Of a DNA stretch of 64,000 nucleotides, positions 34,725 to 42,681 are shown one piece after another. Within the stretch, counting starts at the first letter, position 1, and each line of letters starts with the position of its first letter. The position numbers were made by a program, and so were the translations under genes. The stretch is from Rhizobium vallis (GTDB taxonomy: Bacteria > Pseudomonadota > Alphaproteobacteria > Rhizobiales > Rhizobiaceae), in assembly GCF_003985155.1 (NCBI RefSeq), contig NZ_ML133694.1, forward strand, positions 279,943-343,942. Reading direction: 5' to 3'. The notes below the pieces were generated by a model that saw only the letters and a list, made by a program, of their open reading frames with translations, ran no database searches and was not told the DNA's origin.

Positions 34725-35681
34725 TTACCCCGCCGCTTGCACCTTCATCTTGTCCCTGAACCAGTCGAGCGTCATGGCCACGCCCTGTTCGTAGGAGATC
34801 TTGCAGGACCATTCCGGCATGACATAATTTGCGTTGGTCAAGTCCGGGCGCCTGTTCGTGGGATCTTGCGGTGGCGACGGCTTGAAGACGATCGGCACGC
34901 CGCCGACGAGGCTGGACACATATTGCGCGACCTCGAGAACCGAAATCTCGCGATCGTTGCCGATGTTCAGAGGCCCCTTGTAGTCGGTTTCATTGATCCA
35001 GAAATAGCGGGCGAAACCATCGACGATATCGTCGACATAGCCCCAGCTGCGGGACTGGAGGCCATCGCCGAAGACGGTGATCGGGCGGCCCGACAGCGCC
35101 TGGGTGACGAAGTTGGAGACCGCGCGCCCATCATCGGCGCGTGTGCGGGGCCCATAGATATTGAAGGGTCTTATAACCTTGAGGTTGAGCCCCTGGGTGC
35201 GCTGCATCTCGAACAGCAGCGATTCCGTGCAGCGCTTGCTCTCGTCATAGGACGAGCGCGGCCCGGTGCAATCCACTTGGCCCTTATAGGATTCCGGCTG
35301 CGGCGAGACCAAAGGATCGCCATAGACTTCGGAGGAAGAGGTGAAGCCGAAACGGCCGCCCTTCTTCAAAAGATCGAGAAGCCGGAAGGCGCCGAGCAGA
35401 TTGGCGGAAATCGTTCTCTTCGGTTCCTGCATGTACCATGGCGGCGATGCGGGGGAGGCCAGGTGATAGATCTCGTCGAATTTTTCGGATGTCTGCAGCG
35501 TTTCGACGTCCGCTTTCACGAAGTAGAAACGAGGGTCCTTGATGTGTGCAATATTGTCGAAGAGCCCAGTCCAGAGATTGTCAACAACAACAAGTTTCTG
35601 TATATCATTTCTAAGTAGAATTCGGTCGCAAAGATGCGATCCAATGAATCCAGCTCCGCCAGAAATAAGTACGTTTCTCAT
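34725..35681 (-). CDS. UDP-glucuronate decarboxylase-like NAD-dependent epimerase (UDP-xylose synthase type)
   Basis: The start at 35681 begins M-R-N-V-L-I-S-G-G-A-G-F-I-G-S-H-L, the NAD-binding G-G-x-G-F-I-G-S motif. A longer frame is unsupported. The 318-residue enzyme has S-S-E-V-Y-G-D-P near 116-123 and the Y-D-E-S-K pair at 145-149. Around it is an H-P-Q-like S-P-Q-P-E-S-Y-K-G-Q-V-D-C-T-G-P-R-S-S-Y-D-E segment that is characteristic of the UXS family, which converts UDP-glucuronate to UDP-xylose. It is the first gene of the second glycan operon and would supply UDP-xylose or a related sugar to the transferases. dTDP-glucose dehydratase is less likely because of this segment. Confidence 0.83.
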   Translation of the reverse strand: MRNVLISGGAGFIGSHLCDRILLRNDIQKLVVVDNLWTGLFDNIAHIKDPRFYFVKADVETLQTSEKFDEIYHLASPASPPWYMQEPKRTISANLLGAFRLLDLLKKGGRFGFTSSSEVYGDPLVSPQPESYKGQVDCTGPRSSYDESKRCTESLLFEMQRTQGLNLKVIRPFNIYGPRTRADDGRAVSNFVTQALSGRPITVFGDGLQSRSWGYVDDIVDGFARYFWINETDYKGPLNIGNDREISVLEVAQYVSSLVGGVPIVFKPSPPQDPTNRRPDLTNANYVMPEWSCKISYEQGVAMTLDWFRDKMKVQAAG

Positions 35682-36038
35682 AGTGCTACGTCTCGTTACT
35701 TGAGGAGGTGTTATTGGTATTACAGCAACGGAAGGTTTTATATGGGCACGAAGTCCGGGGTTGACCAGACTTTGGTCTGACTCTCGGACGCTGAGCAAAG
35801 CTCGTCATCGTCGCTCAGCGACCGGAACTGCCGGGCCTGCGCGTCTTCTTCAGAGGTGGGGATGGTGCTTTAACGCGTTGAATCGGCGTGGCTCTTCCAG
35901 GAAGTCGGATCCGATTGCCGGGCCAAGGCGGGAGTGCCGCCCATATGGCGTAATCATTTTTTAGAACAATCTAATAAATGCTGATTTGCCGTCGTGCGAC
36001 CGGCCTTCGTGCCGCGAATCAAGCCCTGATGATCGAGC
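35682..36038. other. Intergenic region upstream of the second glycan operon
   Basis: No gene is supported in these 357 bases. It must contain the promoter of the minus-strand glycan operon. A short inverted repeat, CGCTGAGC / GCTCAGCG at 35789-35820, and a GACCAGACTTTGGTCTGAC-like symmetric site near 35763 could be operator sites, but I cannot assign a regulator. Confidence 0.4.
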
Positions 36039-37451
36039 TCAGCCCTCCGGGGGTGACACAAACCGGTTGGCATCGAACAGGTCTGTGGCGGCCACCGGCA
36101 TGATAGCCGCAGCTGATGCAGCGACACCAGCCTCACGATGAACCGTGCGGGGGGAAACGCGCGGCGCTCTCACGCCAATAGCCTCGCCGGGAGTATGCAG
36201 CGCCCATTTCATCAGCGCCGCGTCTGATGTCGATGCAAAGAAATCTGCTCCTTCCCAGGAAGCGGTCATGGGCAGGGAGGCGATCATATCGGCGCCCTGC
36301 CTGGAGGTGGCCTGAGCAACGACGCGGGGATGGAAGCGGGCATGGGCCGGCAATACAGGCGTCGATTTCTCGGCAAGGGCTGCAATCGGGCCGATCGACG
36401 CAGTCTCCAGTTTGTCGTCCGTGCGCGCATCCTGCTGAAGGGCGGGCGGGCGCATCGCCGGTATCGGAATCGGCAAGGATGAAACATCCCCGGCGGACCG
36501 TTCGTCATCCCGTTCGGCCGCGCCGGTCTGCAGCGCGAGCGCATTCAATGCCCGGCTTTTCGGCGCTGGCAGAAGCGCCGCCACGAGGTTGCGGTTTGTG
36601 GTGTCGCCGCTGGGGGCGGCCGACGCTCCTGCGTCATCGTCTTCTCCGGCGGTGCTGGCGATCTCAATCGAGGTGGGGCCGACGCGCTTCCTGTAGCTCG
36701 CAACCGCCTGATCATATCCCGGCAGAGGCCGGCCATCGGCCGGAAGATGCATCGTCTGCCCATTCGGGAATATTTGCGCCAGTTCCTGCCGGGACATGCG
36801 GGGCCAGGCCCTGACATTGCCGACGTCGAGATGCACGAAGGGCGATCCCGAGGTCGGATAATATCCGACACCGCCGACCTGCATCTGCATGGCAGTTGCA
36901 CGCAGCGTCGCTAGCTTCACGCCGGGAACGTAGAAATCCATCGCCTTACCCAGCATGTGCTGGCTCTTCTTGGCGACACCGGTGATGCGCGAGCGGTTGC
37001 GGAGCATGTTGTTGGTAGCAGGGGAACGATAGGCGGAGACGATATGGATATAGTCCTTGCCGCCACTCTTCTTATACACCTCCCAGACCAGATCGAGCAG
37101 CCGGGGATCCATCCGCGTCGGCTCGTTCCTCCGCCAGTCGCGCAGAAACCGATTGATCTGGGCAAGGCCCTTCGGATCGAACTTTCCATCCCGCTTGTAG
37201 GTGATCGTCGCCCTCTCGCCCGTATGGGTAAAGAACAGCTTCAGGGCGCGATCTTCGGCTGAGGCGAATGTTGCAGAGCCGACAAGGGCAGGGAGCGCAA
37301 ACAGAGCCGGTAGAATGGTCTGCGCTGCGAAGCGTTTTGCACGCGAGAGGAGCGTGGCAATTCCGCCCGACAAAGCTTGCAGTGGATACTTCAACACGAC
37401 CAATTCCGTCCTACACAACACTCGACGACGGGTGGGAACCTCCGCATCCAT
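36039..37451 (-). CDS. DUF882 family protein (M15-type peptidase domain, secreted)
   Basis: This 470-residue protein has a hydrophobic segment near residues 43-64 ending A-S-A, probably a signal peptide or anchor. A DUF882/M15 domain follows with S-A-Y-R-S-P-A-T-N near 139-147, S-Q-H-M-L-G-K-A-M-D-F (His165 and Asp172) and H-L-D-V-G (His207), the zinc-ligand pattern of VanY-type D-Ala-D-Ala or LD-peptidases. The 250-residue tail is Ala/Pro-rich and probably disordered. It likely remodels peptidoglycan in the periplasm. The start is uncertain: GTG/TTG codons downstream of 37451 have a better AGGACGG site and would remove about 18 residues. Confidence 0.8.
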   Translation of the reverse strand: MDAEVPTRRRVLCRTELVVLKYPLQALSGGIATLLSRAKRFAAQTILPALFALPALVGSATFASAEDRALKLFFTHTGERATITYKRDGKFDPKGLAQINRFLRDWRRNEPTRMDPRLLDLVWEVYKKSGGKDYIHIVSAYRSPATNNMLRNRSRITGVAKKSQHMLGKAMDFYVPGVKLATLRATAMQMQVGGVGYYPTSGSPFVHLDVGNVRAWPRMSRQELAQIFPNGQTMHLPADGRPLPGYDQAVASYRKRVGPTSIEIASTAGEDDDAGASAAPSGDTTNRNLVAALLPAPKSRALNALALQTGAAERDDERSAGDVSSLPIPIPAMRPPALQQDARTDDKLETASIGPIAALAEKSTPVLPAHARFHPRVVAQATSRQGADMIASLPMTASWEGADFFASTSDAALMKWALHTPGEAIGVRAPRVSPRTVHREAGVAASAAAIMPVAATDLFDANRFVSPPEG

Positions 37452-37573
37452 CAGGTTTAGTAAAGCCAGTTTATGGTCAACAAATTGCTAACGAGGGGAT
37501 GTGGGGGGTCGGTGAGCGCCGGTTTCAATATAACCTGCCAGATGGAGCCACACACGGTGATTGATGGCGGCGA

Positions 37574-37993
37574 TTACATTGGAAGTGCACGCAATCTCGT
37601 GCCCTTATTTATGGGCACTTCATGCATTGAGGGTGGCGCAAGCAAACGAGTGATCTGCAGCATCTCAGGCCATCGCCAGACCAGCACGGAAGCTACCTGG
37701 TTCATAGGCGTTTTCTGATAGGCAGGAGCTAATATGAAACCATGCAGCCCAGCCGATCTTAGTGCCGCACGTTCCGCCGGATTCTTGAGGACACGGCCAT
37801 CGCCTGAAACGAACATCCATTCGTCATTGGAACGCCGCAGGAAATCGATCCACTCCACATCCTTCGAGTGGCGGCCATTTGCGAGGCCAGATACATCGCG
37901 AACGTGAATCGCGTTGTGGCCGTCGTGATGGATGAATCCGTGTAAGGTGCTGGCAAGAATCGGAGACGTGCAGTTGTCGAAGAAGACGTTCAC
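37574..37993 (-). CDS. PIN-like toxin of a VapBC-type pair
   Basis: This 139-residue protein has acidic residues in PIN-domain order: F-F-D-N-C-T at 4-9 (Asp6), H-S-K-D-V-E-W at 42-48 and V-S-G-D-G-R at 62-67 (Asp65). They would bind the metal ions of a ribonuclease. It starts inside the stop of the upstream DUF433 gene with a four-base overlap. DUF433 proteins paired with PIN-like domains are known toxin-antitoxin modules (VapB45/VapC45 type). It probably cleaves RNA when freed from its antitoxin. Start codon and RBS are unremarkable. Confidence 0.74.
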   Translation of the reverse strand: MNVFFDNCTSPILASTLHGFIHHDGHNAIHVRDVSGLANGRHSKDVEWIDFLRRSNDEWMFVSGDGRVLKNPAERAALRSAGLHGFILAPAYQKTPMNQVASVLVWRWPEMLQITRLLAPPSMHEVPINKGTRLRALPM

Positions 37994-38706
37994 GCCGCCA
38001 GCCGCTGTTCCATCATCGTTTCGAATTCAACCGCATGCCGAACAGAAGCTTCGCTTACGTCGTAGGCCTTCGCTGCGCCACGGATGCCCCCCTCTTGTTC
38101 GGCAGCCGCAGCCAACACAGCGGTTGGCACACTTGAGGCGGCGTCGATCGGTTGGCCGAATGAGCGTGCCGGATCTACGATGACGTTGAGCCGTCGTCCG
38201 CCGGGCCACCAGATAAGTGGATTTCCATCGGAGCCGAAGTCGACGGTTTTCAGGATCGGATCAAGAATGCCATTGAATACGAACTGGCGCCGAAAGAGGT
38301 TCAGTAGATGCTCGCGCTGTTCGCCGTCTTCGTCCTTCTGGATGATATGAAGAAAGATTTCACGGCCATCAGTGCGAAAGCGATTTGTCGATAGCGGCCT
38401 CGTCTCGCCAATCACTTCTTTGGCTGTGTCGATTGCCGCCCGCACCTTGATTGCCGACACGCCGGCCGCGATGAAAGCACCAGCAACGCGAGCCTCCATA
38501 AGATCACGAAAACCGAGGAAAATGCGCTCGTCTCCAAGCGAGATTTCCGGAGTCCATAAAGGCGGATAGAACTTGTTTCCAATGCGGTGGCCGCGCAGCC
38601 ATCGCGAGAGCTTGCCGGGCGATATGCGCAGCAGCCTGCCTGCTTCCGCAGGGGTATAAAGGCCGACACCGATCAAGTTCTCTGTTTCCATGGCGCTATA
38701 GTCCAT
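37990..38706 (-). CDS. DUF433-type antitoxin with N-terminal MerR-like helix-turn-helix
   Basis: This 238-residue protein has Y-T-P-A-E-A-G-R-L-L-R-I-S-P-G-K-L-S-R-W-L-R-G near residues 17-39, a MerR/excisionase-like DNA-binding segment. A middle region follows with F-L-G-F-R-D-L-M-E-A-R-V. A C-terminal DUF433 domain (P-A-R-S-F-G-Q-P-I, then A-A-K-A-Y-D-V-S-E-A-S-V-R-H-A-V-E-F-E) closes the protein. DUF433 proteins of this length serve as VapB45-like antitoxins. AGGGAA lies eight bases before the ATG at 38706. It probably represses its own operon. The toxin gene overlaps its stop. Confidence 0.76.
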   Translation of the reverse strand: MDYSAMETENLIGVGLYTPAEAGRLLRISPGKLSRWLRGHRIGNKFYPPLWTPEISLGDERIFLGFRDLMEARVAGAFIAAGVSAIKVRAAIDTAKEVIGETRPLSTNRFRTDGREIFLHIIQKDEDGEQREHLLNLFRRQFVFNGILDPILKTVDFGSDGNPLIWWPGGRRLNVIVDPARSFGQPIDAASSVPTAVLAAAAEQEGGIRGAAKAYDVSEASVRHAVEFETMMEQRLAA

Positions 38707-38874
38707 TCAGTTGATTCCCTGTCAACGCCTTCAGAGAAGATGCTTGTCTGATTTGGTTGTATGGGTTGCGCATTCATCAGTACCGCGACTTTCGTTGCTT
38801 GGACGAGCGGGTCAAAGGAAGAGCAGCCGACAGACGAAGGTCGTGATTGAGAGCGAGACAAATCATACCCAGAC

Positions 38875-38907
38875 GATGCAGGCGGCGAAAATTTCATCGC
38901 CTGCATC
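38875..38907 (-). terminator. Hairpin downstream of the small partner gene
   Basis: GATGCAGGCG (38875-38884) pairs perfectly with CGCCTGCATC (38898-38907) with a 13-base loop. It lies 17 bases past the stop of the 107-residue gene on the minus strand. No U tract follows. Confidence 0.55.
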
Positions 38908-38924
38908 CCTAACTCTCTGATCGC

Positions 38925-39248
38925 TCATGCCCGAAATGGCTTAACAATAATCGCGGATGGCTTTGGCGGCAGCAAAATGCCCCAATCTTCATTCCAATCC
39001 GACGGATCTTCAATATAGATGAAAATTCGCTTTAATGGCAATTGATCAAGCCACTTGTTCGCGATCGCAAGCGCCTCGGGAACTGTTACGGGATTGCCAA
39101 GAGCAGCTGTAATCAACTGCCCACTGATGTGTTCGAGAGTTGGATGGTCCGCTTCAGCAACGACGGCGCCGTCGAGCTTCCAGATCCTAACAAGGATCTC
39201 GTCAACGTCATCGTCGAGGACTCGCTGATACTCTCCCTTTGTCCTCAT
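38925..39248 (-). CDS. Small protein coupled to the HsdR-like nuclease gene, unknown function
   Basis: This 107-residue soluble, acidic protein has D-D-D-V-D-E-I-L-V-R near residues 12-21 and two Trp-containing stretches (D-W-N-E-D-W-G). It ends with a basic K-P-F-R-A. I do not recognise it. The ATG overlaps the nuclease stop by four bases, so the two are translated together and probably work together, as modulator, specificity or immunity factor. It carries no obvious helix-turn-helix or membrane segment. Confidence 0.6.
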   Translation of the reverse strand: MRTKGEYQRVLDDDVDEILVRIWKLDGAVVAEADHPTLEHISGQLITAALGNPVTVPEALAIANKWLDQLPLKRIFIYIEDPSDWNEDWGILLPPKPSAIIVKPFRA

Positions 39249-40300
39249 TGCTCGGAATACCTCTTCGCGGTTACGCGCAACCGATCGCTGAACTCATAAA
39301 TCTGATCTAGGCTATCAACAATCAGTCGCTCTTCATTGTCACCGTCGAATAGCCCGATATACTTCACCGACCGATTAAACCACAGACGGGCGAGGGGCTT
39401 TCGATTGTTGTTGTCGATGAGTATGCCGCAGTACGTTTTCTGGTCACGCATGACGACGCGCTTTGGGCTGATCGTATCTCGAACAATGGCTTTGACGATC
39501 ATGTAGCCTTCGCGTTCCTCCTCTGTGGTGACGACCTCAGGTTCGTCTTCGACAGGAGTATCTATTTTTTCAATCACTTCCTCGGTATCCGCAAGCGCGC
39601 TGGAAAGGCGACTCTTCACGGTATCCATAATGACCTCACGGAATGCCGCTCTCACCACCCCGCTAAGCATCTCTTTCACCTGCGCGGTCATTCGTCCTTC
39701 GTAGACGCCGCCGGATGCGATTCGCACGAACTCCTCGGTGGGCTCTTCAATGAGTTTGGCTATCACCTGCTTGACGCCGGAGGTATACTTGAGGCGTTCG
39801 GCCGTCGCGAGGATGGCGGCCACGTCGAAGGCAGACTTCTCGAATTTGCGGAGTTCCGTGACAATGCTAGCGTTAAAATCCGTCACGTCGAAAATGAAAA
39901 ACGGCCTCGTATCGAGTTTGTTAGGTGCTTCCAGATCGGTGTAGAAGTTGAATGTCCGTCCGTTGGTAAGGATAGCGAATTTCGCGTTGGTAACGCTGAA
40001 ATAGCGGTAGAGTTGATCCAAATGTTTCTTCTCGAGAGCCACCGATATCGGCTTGCATTCGATTAGGATGCGGATTTCGTTGTCGATCTTGATTGCGTAG
40101 TCAACCTTTTCGCCCTTTTTTCCGACGGCGTCAGCAGTAAACTCAGGCACAACTTCTGTCGGGTCGAAGACATCGTATCCAAGGGCTCGCAAGAATGGTA
40201 ACACAACAGCAGTCTTGACCGCCTCCTCCGTTGCCATTGTGCTCGAATGCGACTTTATGCGCTCCGATATGGCGCGCAGGCTTTCTTCAATTGTGCTCAT
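39245..40300 (-). CDS. Stand-alone HsdR_N-type restriction endonuclease-like protein
   Basis: This 351-residue protein has the HsdR N-terminal PD-(D/E)xK layout: E-E-A-V-K-T-A-V-V-L-P-F-L-R-A-L-G-Y-D near residues 25-43, V-V-P-E-F near 50-54, K-V-D-Y-A-I (Asp67) and I-L-I-E-C-K-P (Glu81, Lys83). The rest is a helical region, then an acidic linker and a beta-rich C-terminal domain of about 90 residues. There is no helicase/ATPase domain and no neighbouring HsdM or HsdS, so it is not a normal type I system. Relatives are stand-alone proteins of unknown role. The pair with the 107-residue gene could be a defence or DNA-repair module. Confidence 0.78.
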   Translation of the reverse strand: MSTIEESLRAISERIKSHSSTMATEEAVKTAVVLPFLRALGYDVFDPTEVVPEFTADAVGKKGEKVDYAIKIDNEIRILIECKPISVALEKKHLDQLYRYFSVTNAKFAILTNGRTFNFYTDLEAPNKLDTRPFFIFDVTDFNASIVTELRKFEKSAFDVAAILATAERLKYTSGVKQVIAKLIEEPTEEFVRIASGGVYEGRMTAQVKEMLSGVVRAAFREVIMDTVKSRLSSALADTEEVIEKIDTPVEDEPEVVTTEEEREGYMIVKAIVRDTISPKRVVMRDQKTYCGILIDNNNRKPLARLWFNRSVKYIGLFDGDNEERLIVDSLDQIYEFSDRLRVTAKRYSEQ

Positions 40301-40520
40301 GAGTCCCTCACCCGTTATTCGAGCAGATTTGCCGAAGCGCCGGCATTCGTCAATCGTCGGTAAGAATGAAATCTCTAATTGATTAATTTATAGAGGACAT
40401 ACTCCGGCCTTTGACGGCCCCATCAGACGCTCAACATGGCCTGCCCGTGTCCGACCTGAGAGATAGGTGACGTTTTGTACCGGAGACGTGGGTAACACTT
40501 TTCGCTTTTTGCGGGAGGTG
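40301..40520. other. Intergenic region before IS481 remnant
   Basis: No gene is seen. The region carries the promoter of the nuclease pair on the minus strand. From about 40470 it may already belong to the decayed insertion sequence. Confidence 0.4.
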
Positions 40521-40645
40521 TTGAAGACCGGCTACGAAATCTTCAATCGCTGCAAGGAGGATGGGCTGGAGGCCCTGACCGACCGGTCGCGTCGTCCGGT
40601 ACGCTATGCAATCAGTTGCCGGAACCAGTTATGGCGATGATCGGC
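40521..40645 (+). pseudogene. IS481-family transposase fragment, frameshifted
   Basis: The plus strand encodes K-T-G-Y-E-I-F-N-R-C-K-E-D-G-L-E-A-L, then T-D-R-S-R-R-P-V-R-Y-A. This matches the helix-turn-helix end of IS481-type transposases (G-Y-K-W-x-x-R-Y-x-x-x-G-x-x-x-L-x-D-R-S-R-R-P). One base is missing near 40610: shifting the frame restores N-Q-L-P-E-P-V-M-A-M-I. No catalytic DDE region or terminal repeats are present. It is a relic from a past insertion. Confidence 0.75.
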
Positions 40646-40658
40646 TTTAACCATGGCC

Positions 40659-40985
40659 TCAGAAGTTCGGGCTTTCCTCATAGCCTTCCAACTCAGGGCA
40701 TCCCCTGATGTTGCCGAAACCGATCGTTCGCCGGTCGCCCGATTGATCCAGACCTCTGAGCACGATAATATTCTCATCCTGCTGTATAATCTCGCTGCGA
40801 TAGATGCCGGCCCGAAGCGCCCGGTTTTTCGCCTGGCTTATATTGCATTGCCCGGGCGCCGGGGTGACATGCCAATACCTCGTACCTTGCCCATCCGACT
40901 GCCATCCGCCGGAAGCGGCGAATCCCGGCAGGCTGGAAAGCAGCATGGCAGACGACAATATCAGACTGGCTAGAACCGGTTTCAT
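40659..40985 (-). CDS. Small secreted protein, unknown function
   Basis: The ATG at 40985 has ACGGAGAT upstream and opens a signal peptide (M-K-P-V-L-A-S-L-I-L-S-S-A-M-L-L-S-S-L-P-G-F-A-A). A longer frame to 41066 is unsupported. The mature part, about 84 residues, has two Cys (C-N-I and R-G-C-P) that could form a disulfide, and R-A-G-I-Y-R-S-E-I. I do not recognise the family. It is a likely periplasmic or extracellular small protein. Confidence 0.6.
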   Translation of the reverse strand: MKPVLASLILSSAMLLSSLPGFAASGGWQSDGQGTRYWHVTPAPGQCNISQAKNRALRAGIYRSEIIQQDENIIVLRGLDQSGDRRTIGFGNIRGCPELEGYEESPNF

Positions 40986-41066
40986 GTAATCTCCGTAAGC
41001 CGTGGCGTTTCCGGGGGCGTCACCATTCCATTTGTCCCTGTTGCAAGGGACAAATCGGGTTTCCAA

Positions 41067-42103
41067 TAGTGCCGCTATGGTAGGTGATTTACGCTAACAC
41101 CGTGCTAACGCCGGCTCCGGCCGAAATTCGCCGATATTGAAAACAACCAGTTTTCCGGAGCGGTTAGCGTTGCGCCGAACATGGGAACGACGCCGTGACG
41201 CAAGTCTGTCGCGAGTAGAAGTAAAAGGGAGTGGCGACGCACCTGCGTCAAAGCCCGAGGTGCCTCTGCCGGCACCGCGAACACTGACAGGGCAGAGCCG
41301 CGCAGCGGGTCTGTCTGCGGGTCTGGGGATCATCCCCCAGCGGAGCTCCAAGAGGCGGCGCTTCATGGGAAGGAGCAACGTCCGAAGACCTACGCCAAAG
41401 ATGGGGACGCGTTCTCGCCAGTGAAATCAGGAAGCCCGGAACGTTTGGCTCGAAATTGCTGCGAGCAACAGACGAACTAGACGGTGAAACTTGAAGGGCT
41501 AAGGGCTCATCGAGCTGGGGACGGTTGGTCAGATTGCGATCGCTATTTTAAAGGGTGCAGCGGCAACATCATTGCCGAAAGGTCTGATTAATATGCAAAA
41601 TGGGGTGCCAGCCATCCCCGGTCTACTCACTGATATTGGCATAGGGCTCTCGACCATTTTACCTTCCAATCAAGAGTCCATCGGTATGGCATATGCCGCG
41701 CAACTCAAGCCTATATTCCCGGATGGTGGCGTGAGTGTGTGGGCAATTTTGCCAGACGGTCGCATGGTAATGAGACCGGTGGCACTATAGCCCTTGTTCG
41801 GCGAGTGAAGTAACACCACCTCGCCACCTTAACCGCTGAGGCGGGATTCTTTTGGCGAGCAATACGACCCCCTAACTGAACGCGCGATCCGCAGCTTTCT
41901 CCTCTATAGGATCGCGGGTGTGATTTGCGAGACGACGGGGACACGTCCCGGCCTTATTGCTTAGACGTCCAACCAAGCTATGGCGAAACTCGCCCTATAC
42001 TTCCCGGATTCCATTTGGTAACGAGCAATAGCAACAACTGGTTGCAGATTTTTCTGTCGCGTTGACTCAAAGATCGCGCGATTTAGCCGGGGACAACATT
42101 CGC
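41067..42103. other. Mostly non-coding accessory region
   Basis: About one kilobase holds no gene I can support firmly. A 65-codon frame at 41593-41790 is listed separately. CTGGGG (41323-41328) can pair with CCCCAG (41335-41340). A short direct repeat of TGCTAAC lies near 41090-41105. The composition differs from the flanking genes and, with the nearby IS481 remnant, it may be decayed mobile DNA. Confidence 0.4.
41593..41790 (+). CDS. Possible 65-residue protein (low support)
   Basis: An ATG at 41593 has AAAGGT at a distance of about ten bases. The frame encodes a Gly/Pro-containing sequence with I-P-G-L-L-T-D-I-G-I-G-L-S-T-I-L-P and W-A-I-L-P-D-G-R-M-V-M-R-P. It lacks any family I recognise. 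It is the only frame in this gap with a plausible start. Confidence 0.2.
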   Translation: MQNGVPAIPGLLTDIGIGLSTILPSNQESIGMAYAAQLKPIFPDGGVSVWAILPDGRMVMRPVAL

Positions 42104-42385
42104 ATGCCAATCCAAGTAAGGCAGACTCGATATTTTTTTGTAATTTCGGCGGCTCTTCTAAGCGCCGCGAGCATCCTTCAGGGATGCCAGAGTGAGACAC
42201 GGAACGCCCAAACATTTGGGCCGAACGACAAGTTTCTTTCGAACAAAAGCAGCTCGGCAAGCAGTGCTGAAGACGCGCCGAGCCAACCTAACTCGCCGAC
42301 CCACTCAAGCCCGCCGAGCGGTATGGGCCCAGCCGGCAACGGTTTCGGAGGCCCAGCCGGCAGTCCAGCCGGCAACGGTATCTAA
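42104..42385 (+). CDS. Small lipoprotein with Gly/Pro/Ser-rich tail
   Basis: The ATG at 42104 begins M-P-I-Q-V-R-Q-T-R-Y-F-F-V-I-S-A-A-L-L-S and continues to a lipobox, I-L-Q-G-C, with the Cys near residue 28. That marks lipoprotein processing. The remaining 65 residues are Ser/Asn/Pro-rich and end in repeated G-P-A-G-N-G / G-P-A-G-S segments, so it is probably disordered. An in-frame upstream start at 42062 is unlikely. I do not know a function. A surface-exposed or periplasmic anchored peptide is likely. Confidence 0.55.
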   Translation: MPIQVRQTRYFFVISAALLSAASILQGCQSETRNAQTFGPNDKFLSNKSSSASSAEDAPSQPNSPTHSSPPSGMGPAGNGFGGPAGSPAGNGI

Positions 42386-42604
42386 GCCAGCGCCGTTGGG
42401 TTTCCACCTCGACGAGCGGCGTTGTGGACGGCAGTGAGCTATCCAGCGACTGCGCCTGCGGATAAGCTCCGCAGGCGCCTCCTTCAGGCGAGTTCGCGGT
42501 ATCTAGCTCTGCGACGAGCATTCCGAAGTTCAGACATAATGCAGGTGGCGAAGCTTTCCAGAGCCCATGGTCCCGAAGCATTTTTCCGTGGGGTATTGGA
42601 ATGA

Positions 42605-42681
42605 TGGCGCACCCGACAGGATTCGAACCTGTGACCTTTGGAATCGGAATCCAACACTCTATCCAGCTGAGCTACGGGTGC
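42605..42681 (-). tRNA. tRNA-Arg (anticodon CCG)
   Basis: The minus strand folds as a 77-base cloverleaf. The acceptor pair GCACCCG/CGGGTGC is followed by discriminator G and encoded CCA at 42605-42607. The anticodon stem TTGGA/TCCAA encloses TTCCGAT with anticodon CCG, and the T arm carries GGTTCGAATCC. CCG reads the Arg codon CGG. Its 3' end points to the accessory genes at 37.6-42.4 kb, the side where integrative elements insert. Confidence 0.96.

Noticed and set aside
41094..41378. Minus-strand frame with L-R-W-G-M-I-P, resembling SOS response-associated peptidase
   Set aside because: Only this seven-residue string resembles the family. The catalytic N-terminal M-C-G and the rest are absent.
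37452..42604. att-site duplication of the tRNA-Arg 3' end
   Set aside because: I looked for a partial copy of the tRNA 3' sequence to the left and saw none, and there is no integrase.
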